Source: an uncultured Oscillospiraceae bacterium | GTDB lineage: Bacteria > Bacillota > Clostridia > Oscillospirales > Oscillospiraceae | DNA: 9,330 bases | Reading direction: 5' to 3' | NCBI GenBank assembly: GCA_934668605.1 | Contig: CAKUNY010000074.1 | Span: 1 to 9,330, forward strand | Shown: positions 5,513 through 9,330 of the stretch, piece after piece | Numbering within the stretch: position 1 is the first letter of the stretch | Layout of the letters: the number at the start of each line of letters is the position of its first letter | Notes under the pieces: model-generated | The model's input: the letters and a program-made list of their open reading frames with translations, nothing else | Told to the model about the DNA's origin: nothing | The model's database searches: none | Made by a program: the position numbers and the translations under genes

Positions 5513-5522
5513 GGAGGCTGCT

Positions 5523-6143
5523 ATGGCGCAGGAGTCTATTTCATCCACATTAGACCGGATTCACGCCGCCGCAGAGGCCGAGTTTCTGGAAAAGGGCTAT
5601 CAGGGCGCTTCGCTCCGGCAGATCGTCAAGTCCGCCGGGGTCACAACGGGCGCGTTTTATGGGTATTACGAGAGCAAGGAAGCGCTCTTTGCCGCGCTGG
5701 TAGACGCGCCCTACCGCCACGTGCTGGATACCTACCGCGACGCGGTCTTTCGCTTTGAGGCGCTGCCGCCCGAGCGGCAGGTCATGCAGATGGGAGACAC
5801 CGGGAAAAAATGCATGCAGGAGCTTCTTTGCTACATGGATCCCCGCCGGACAACCTTTCACCTGATTTTAGAGCGCGCCGAGGGAACGCCCTACGCAGGG
5901 CTCATCGACGAGATGGTATCAACAGAGATCGCGGCGACGGAGCGTTACTGCGAGGTGCTGCGCAGGCTCGGAAAAACCGTACCGGACATTGACCGGCGGC
6001 TCGAACACATGCTCGTCACGGGCATGATGAACGCCTACTGCGAAATTATCATCCACGACATTCCCTTTGCCGACGCAAAGCGCTACGTCGAAGAGCTCGG
6101 CGATTTTTACACCGCCGGTTGGCTCAAGCTCATGGGGCAGTAA
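5523..6143 (+). CDS. TetR/AcrR-family transcriptional repressor
   Basis: A 206-residue protein of typical TetR length. The N-terminal DNA-binding domain is clear: helix 1 ILDRIHAAAEAEFLEKGY-like segment at about 10-26, then the helix-turn-helix at about 29-48 (SLRQIVKSAGVTTGAFYGYY), followed by SKEALFAALV. The C-terminal two thirds is an all-helical ligand-binding and dimerisation domain with no recognisable ligand signature. The start at 5523 has AGGAGG at 5-nt spacing. Its promoter is overlaid by two palindromes that are probable self-operators. The two ABC exporter genes downstream on the same strand are the likely controlled targets, reached by read-through or a secondary promoter; an inducing compound exported by them is the usual logic (inference). 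Confidence 0.92.
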   Translation: MAQESISSTLDRIHAAAEAEFLEKGYQGASLRQIVKSAGVTTGAFYGYYESKEALFAALVDAPYRHVLDTYRDAVFRFEALPPERQVMQMGDTGKKCMQELLCYMDPRRTTFHLILERAEGTPYAGLIDEMVSTEIAATERYCEVLRRLGKTVPDIDRRLEHMLVTGMMNAYCEIIIHDIPFADAKRYVEELGDFYTAGWLKLMGQ

Positions 6144-6161
6144 CTGCGCCCCATTTGCTTT
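6132..6161 (+). terminator. Weak hairpin overlapping the tetR stop codon
   Basis: ATGGGGC (6132-6138) pairs with GCCCCAT (6148-6154) around a 9-nt loop containing the TAA stop, followed by an interrupted TTTGCTTT. It may partly stop transcription after tetR and lower expression of the downstream ABC genes, but the T-run is poor. Confidence 0.3.
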
Positions 6162-6231
6162 GCCCTATCGGTTAGATAGCACTAACTATAAATTCGCATA
6201 CGTTTCTTCGTATGAACACCTTACGAAACAT

Positions 6232-6340
6232 GCGTAGGGGGCGATGCCCACATCGCCCCATTTGACACCATCGAATTCGCCGGAGATTATCGTAAAATCG
6301 GGTTTATTTGCCGGGTCGATGTGGGCATCGACCCCTACGC
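6232..6340 (-). repeat. 109-bp inverted-repeat element, copy 2
   Basis: Same element as the copy at 2311-2418 but in the opposite orientation, with terminal hairpins GGGCGATG/CATCGCCC and GTCGATG/CATCGAC and the shared core TCGAATTCGCCGGAGAT. The internal parts differ slightly; this copy has TTGACA at 6262-6267 where the other copy has AGAGCA. It fills most of the gap between tetR and the ABC genes and may be transcribed as part of their leader. No target duplication is evident. A separate 6-bp hairpin (CATACG/CGTATG, 6197-6214) lies just before it. Confidence 0.85.
6262..6290 (+). promoter_or_regulatory. Possible promoter inside the repeat, facing the ABC genes
   Basis: TTGACA (6262-6267), a 17-bp spacer and GATTAT (6285-6290, 4/6 to TATAAT). 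A second weak candidate is the extended -10 TGTTGTAAT (6358-6366). Either could give the ABC genes expression independent of the tetR promoter. Sequence evidence only. Confidence 0.35.
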
Positions 6341-6371
6341 AGATTTATCTATTTTCATGTTGTAATACCAA

Positions 6372-6389
6372 AATTCAACTTTTTGAATT
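6372..6389 (+). repeat. 7-bp inverted repeat in the ABC gene leader
   Basis: AATTCAA (6372-6378) and TTGAATT (6383-6389) with a 4-nt loop, 22 nt before the ABC start codon. It could be a regulator site or an RNA hairpin near the ribosome site AAGAGGG (6399-6405). It does not resemble the tetR operators. Confidence 0.35.
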
Positions 6390-6411
6390 ATTTCAGAAAA
6401 GAGGGTTTCAA

Positions 6412-8184
6412 ATGGACACAAACAAAAAAAGCTGGCTGCGTGCGCTGTTTGCATACGCAGACGGCGAGGAGAAGCGGCTGGCGCTGTCGGTCGTGCTGTC
6501 GGTTCTGAGCGTCATGCTCGGGCTCGCGCCGTTTTACTGCATGTACCGCCTGATCTGCCTGTTTGTCGCGGGCGAGGCGACGGCGGCGCTGGTCGTGCGC
6601 TGGTGCTTATGGTCATTTTTGGCCTACGCGCTGAAAATCGTTCTGTTCTGCCTGTCGACCGGCGTGTCGCACGCTATGGCCTACACGATCTTAAAGAGCC
6701 TCCGGCTGCGTCTGGCAGACCGCTTTCTGCATGCACCGCTCGGCAATGTGGAAAACCGGTCGATCGGCGAAATCAAGACGATGATGGTCGACAAGATTGA
6801 AAACCTCGAACCCCCGCTGGCGCATATGATCCCCGAGGGCGCGGGACATGTGGTGCTGCCGATTGTAAGCATCATTGCGCTTCTGTGCGTCGACTGGCGG
6901 CTGGCGCTTGCCTCTCTCGTGACGTTCCCCCTGAGCATCGTGTGCATGGGGCTGACGTTCAAGATCAGCGGCGAGAGCTTCGACAAGTACGACCGCTCGG
7001 CCAGCTACATGAACAGCACCATCGTCGAGTACATCGAGGGCATTGAGGTCATTAAGGCCTTTGGCCGCGCGGGCGTGAGCTACGAAAAGTACGCGGGCGC
7101 GATCAACGATTTCAGAACCTTCGTCGTCAAATGGCTGGTGTCCACGATGGCGACGATGAAGCTCAGCTTCGCGCTTTTTCCGTCGACGCTCATTGGAACG
7201 CTTCCCGTTGCGCTGGCGCTCGCGAACCGCGGGGTGATTTCCGCGCCCCAGGCGGCGCTTGCCGTGATGCTCTCTATTTCGATGGTGGGCTCGCTTGCGA
7301 AGCTCGAGGTTTTCTCCGAAAACATGCGGCAGGTGAAATTCACGGTCGAAAACCTCGAGGAATTTCTGGAGATGCCGTCTCTTCCCGAGCCCGCAAAGCG
7401 CGCGGAGGTCAGGCGCACAGACGTCTGCCTGCGAGACGTTCATTTTTCCTACACGCAGGAGGAAAAGGACGAGGTGCTGCATGGCGTGAATCTCACGCTC
7501 CCGGAGGGAAGCTTCACCGCGCTTGTCGGCCCGTCCGGCGGCGGCAAGTCGACGGTTGCAAAGCTCATCTCCCGCTTCTGGGACGTGTCATCAGGCAGCA
7601 TTACCATCGGCGGCGTGGACATCCGCGAGATGCCGCTGTCGCAGCTGGCAGAATACGTGAGCTTCGTGACGCAGGACAATTTCCTCTTCAACTGCTCTCT
7701 GCTTGAAAACATCCGCCTCGGAAACCCGCAGGCGACGGACGAGGAGGTCAAGGCGGCAGCAAAGGCCGCGCAGTGCGAGGAATTTATCGCGAAGCTTCCG
7801 CAGGGCTACGACACCCCGGCGGGCGAGGCCGGCAAGCGGCTTTCGGGCGGCGAGAAGCAGCGCGTCGCGATCGCGAGAATGCTGCTGAAAAACGCGCCCA
7901 TCGTGATCCTGGACGAGGCCACCGCATTTACGGACCCCGAAAACGAGGACAAGATCCAGCGCAGCATCGCCGCGCTGACCCGTGGCAAGACGCTTCTTGT
8001 CATTGCGCACCGGCTGTCTGCGATCAAAAACGCCGACAACATCGTCGTCTTAAAGGACGGCGCGATTGCCGCCGAGGGCACGCAGGACGAGCTTCTTGAA
8101 ACGTGCCAGCTGTACCGCGATATGTGGCAGGCGCACATCGGCGCGAAGCACTGGGCGGTTTCCAGCGCGCGGAAGGAGGGCTAA
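6412..8184 (+). CDS. ABC exporter half-transporter (membrane domain fused to ATPase), first of a pair
   Basis: A 590-residue protein with an N-terminal membrane domain (about 20-305, six predicted spans) fused to an ATPase domain (about 335-575). ATPase motifs are complete: Walker A GPSGGGKST (373-381), Q-loop Q421 (VTQDNFLF), signature LSGGEKQR (478-485), Walker B IVILDEAT (497-504) and H-loop H533 (IAHRLS). The D-loop reads AFTDPENE where most exporters have SALD. RFWDVSSGSI and FTDPENE recall the YbtPQ/IrtAB branch of type IV exporters, which handle metal-siderophore complexes; this is a resemblance from memory, not a search. Start at 6412 is set by AAGAGGG 6 nt upstream; the frame is open further upstream only through the 109-bp repeat. 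It almost certainly pairs with the next gene, 3 bp downstream, as a heterodimer. Confidence 0.93.
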   Translation: MDTNKKSWLRALFAYADGEEKRLALSVVLSVLSVMLGLAPFYCMYRLICLFVAGEATAALVVRWCLWSFLAYALKIVLFCLSTGVSHAMAYTILKSLRLRLADRFLHAPLGNVENRSIGEIKTMMVDKIENLEPPLAHMIPEGAGHVVLPIVSIIALLCVDWRLALASLVTFPLSIVCMGLTFKISGESFDKYDRSASYMNSTIVEYIEGIEVIKAFGRAGVSYEKYAGAINDFRTFVVKWLVSTMATMKLSFALFPSTLIGTLPVALALANRGVISAPQAALAVMLSISMVGSLAKLEVFSENMRQVKFTVENLEEFLEMPSLPEPAKRAEVRRTDVCLRDVHFSYTQEEKDEVLHGVNLTLPEGSFTALVGPSGGGKSTVAKLISRFWDVSSGSITIGGVDIREMPLSQLAEYVSFVTQDNFLFNCSLLENIRLGNPQATDEEVKAAAKAAQCEEFIAKLPQGYDTPAGEAGKRLSGGEKQRVAIARMLLKNAPIVILDEATAFTDPENEDKIQRSIAALTRGKTLLVIAHRLSAIKNADNIVVLKDGAIAAEGTQDELLETCQLYRDMWQAHIGAKHWAVSSARKEG

Positions 8185-8187
8185 GAT

Positions 8188-9330
8188 ATGTTCAGAACCG
8201 TAAAACGAATCATCGACTGGTGCGGGGACTGCAAGGGAAAGCTGTATCTCGGATTTCTCATGACCTTCCTCTCGCACATTTTCGCGGCGCTGCCGCTTGC
8301 CCTCGCCGCCTATACGGTGGGAAGCCTGATAGAATGCCAGAAATCGGGCGCGGCGTTTGATGCCGGCTGGATCTGGAAAAGCATTGTGATTCAGATCGTG
8401 CTCGTCTTTTTCCGCTTCCTGTTCGATTACCTCCGGGCAAGACTCCAGGAGCCCATCAGCTACGAGCTGACCGCACGCGACCGGCTTGCCATCGGCGGCG
8501 CGCTCAAGCGCGTGTCCTTGGGCTACTTCCAGTCGGTCAGCACCGGCAATATCCTGAACTCCATCACCACCGGCCTTTCGACCCTCGAGGGCATGGGCAT
8601 CCGCATGATCGATAACTTTGTCGGCGGCTACCTCAACCTCCTTGTCATCTTCGTCTTCCTCGCGGTCAAAAGCCCCGTGACGGCGCTGATTGCCCTGGCT
8701 GCGGCGGCGGCTTCGCTTCTGGCGCTGCTTCTCATCTCGCACTACAGCCGCGTGAACGCCCCCGTTGAGGCGCAGGCGAACCGCGATCTGACGGGCGCGG
8801 TGATCGAATACGCGCGCGGGCTTTCCGTTGTGAAGTCCTTCGGGAAGAGCGGCGCGTGCATGGACGCGGTCACGAAGGCGATCGAAGACAGCCTCTGTAT
8901 CCATCTTAAAATCGAATGGGGCTATCTTCCGGGGAACGCTTTGCATCTGCTGGCGCTCAAGTGCGGCTCGGTCGGGCTCGCGCTCGCAGCGGGACTGCAA
9001 TGCGTGCGCGGCGAGATGGACTTTTCCTCGTGCCTGTTCTTCCTGTTCTTCTCGTTCAGCATCTTTGCAAGTCTGGAGCCCATCAGCGACAGCGCGCACA
9101 CACTCGGCGTCATTGACGACGCGATGAACCAGCTCGACGCGCTGCAATCCGACCAGTTCATCGATGCGGACGGCAAGGATGTACCGCTTACGAACTACGA
9201 TATCTCGTTCCGGAACGTCACCTTCGGCTACGATTCCCGGACGGTTCTTCAGGATGTGTCCTTCACGATTCCCGAAAAGACCTCGACCGCGATCGTCGGC
9301 CCCTCGGGCTCCGGCAAGACGACCATTTGC
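8188..9330 (+). CDS. ABC exporter half-transporter, second of a pair, 3' end cut by window
   Basis: Starts at ATG 8188, 3 bp after the previous stop, with AAGGAGGG at 7-nt spacing, so the two genes are translationally coupled or at least co-transcribed. The 381 visible residues hold a full membrane domain (about 15-310; hydrophobic spans near 20-48, 62-80, 140-190 and 255-310) and the start of the ATPase domain, with [10 protein letters not shown] at about 340 and Walker [10 protein letters not shown] at the last residues. About 200 residues with the signature, Walker B and H-loop lie outside the window. The [14 protein letters not shown] coupling region is typical of exporter half-transporters. 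Substrate unknown; its position after a TetR repressor fits efflux of a small molecule. Confidence 0.93.
   Translation, partial: MFRTVKRIIDWCGDCKGKLYLGFLMTFLSHIFAALPLALAAYTVGSLIECQKSGAAFDAGWIWKSIVIQIVLVFFRFLFDYLRARLQEPISYELTARDRLAIGGALKRVSLGYFQSVSTGNILNSITTGLSTLEGMGIRMIDNFVGGYLNLLVIFVFLAVKSPVTALIALAAAAASLLALLLISHYSRVNAPVEAQANRDLTGAVIEYARGLSVVKSFGKSGACMDAVTKAIEDSLCIHLKIEWGYLPGNALHLLALKCGSVGLALAAGLQCVRGEMDFSSCLFFLFFSFSIFASLEPISDSAHTLGVIDDAMNQLDALQSDQFIDADGKDVPLTNYDISFRNVTFGYDSRTVLQDVSFTIPEKTSTAIVGPSGSGKTTIC

Noticed and set aside
2311..6340. Composite transposon bounded by the two inverted repeat copies
   Set aside because: The ends look like short non-coding repeats, no transposase is present and the enclosed genes are ordinary housekeeping or stress genes in separate units.
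6244..6411. N-terminal extension of the first ABC protein by 56 residues
   Set aside because: It translates the dispersed repeat and lacks a ribosome site; ATG 6412 has AAGAGGG at 6 nt and gives a normal exporter length.
8050..9147. Leftward open frame of 365 codons opposite the ABC genes
   Set aside because: Antisense shadow of two clearly coding ABC genes in GC-rich DNA; highly charged composition and no ribosome site or domain.

Overview
The window looks like a chromosomal segment of a fairly GC-rich, low-toxicity-of-signal anaerobic Firmicute, most likely a clostridial gut lineage such as the Oscillospiraceae. The pointers are strong AGGAGG-type ribosome sites, SigA-type promoters, a CIRCE heat-shock operator, S-layer homology (SLH) domains on a secreted deacetylase and a stand-alone FatA/B-type acyl-ACP thioesterase. 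The genus call is an inference from gene content, not from a marker gene. No rRNA, tRNA, CRISPR array, transposase or phage gene was seen.

Left part (1-2490): a LctP-family permease reads leftward and runs off the window. Upstream of it, in transcription order, are a good promoter, a 70-codon ORF with four consecutive Ile codons in a branched-chain-residue-rich segment, and a strong intrinsic terminator. This has the layout of a transcription attenuator, which would be unexpected for a lactate permease. The following intergenic region holds a cluster of short palindromes, a possible small RNA with its own terminator, and one copy of a 108-bp inverted-repeat element.

Middle part (2488-5437): three separately transcribed genes. 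An acyl-ACP thioesterase and an Hsp20 small heat-shock protein are read leftward, each with its own promoter. The Hsp20 promoter is overlaid by a CIRCE-like (HrcA) operator, and its transcript ends at a strong terminator. A secreted polysaccharide deacetylase with three SLH repeats is read rightward from an extended -10 promoter to a clear terminator.

Right part (5459-9330): a probable efflux module read rightward. A TetR-type repressor is expressed from a consensus promoter covered by two overlapping 15-bp palindromes, which suggests autoregulation. It is followed, across a 268-bp gap, by two ABC exporter half-transporters only 3 bp apart. The second is cut by the window edge inside its Walker A motif. 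The gap holds the second copy of the 108-bp element, inverted relative to the first, and this copy carries a promoter-like sequence facing the ABC genes.

No wholly new protein system is visible. The least expected features are regulatory: the branched-chain-type attenuator layout in front of the permease, and the dispersed element that may supply a promoter to the exporter pair.
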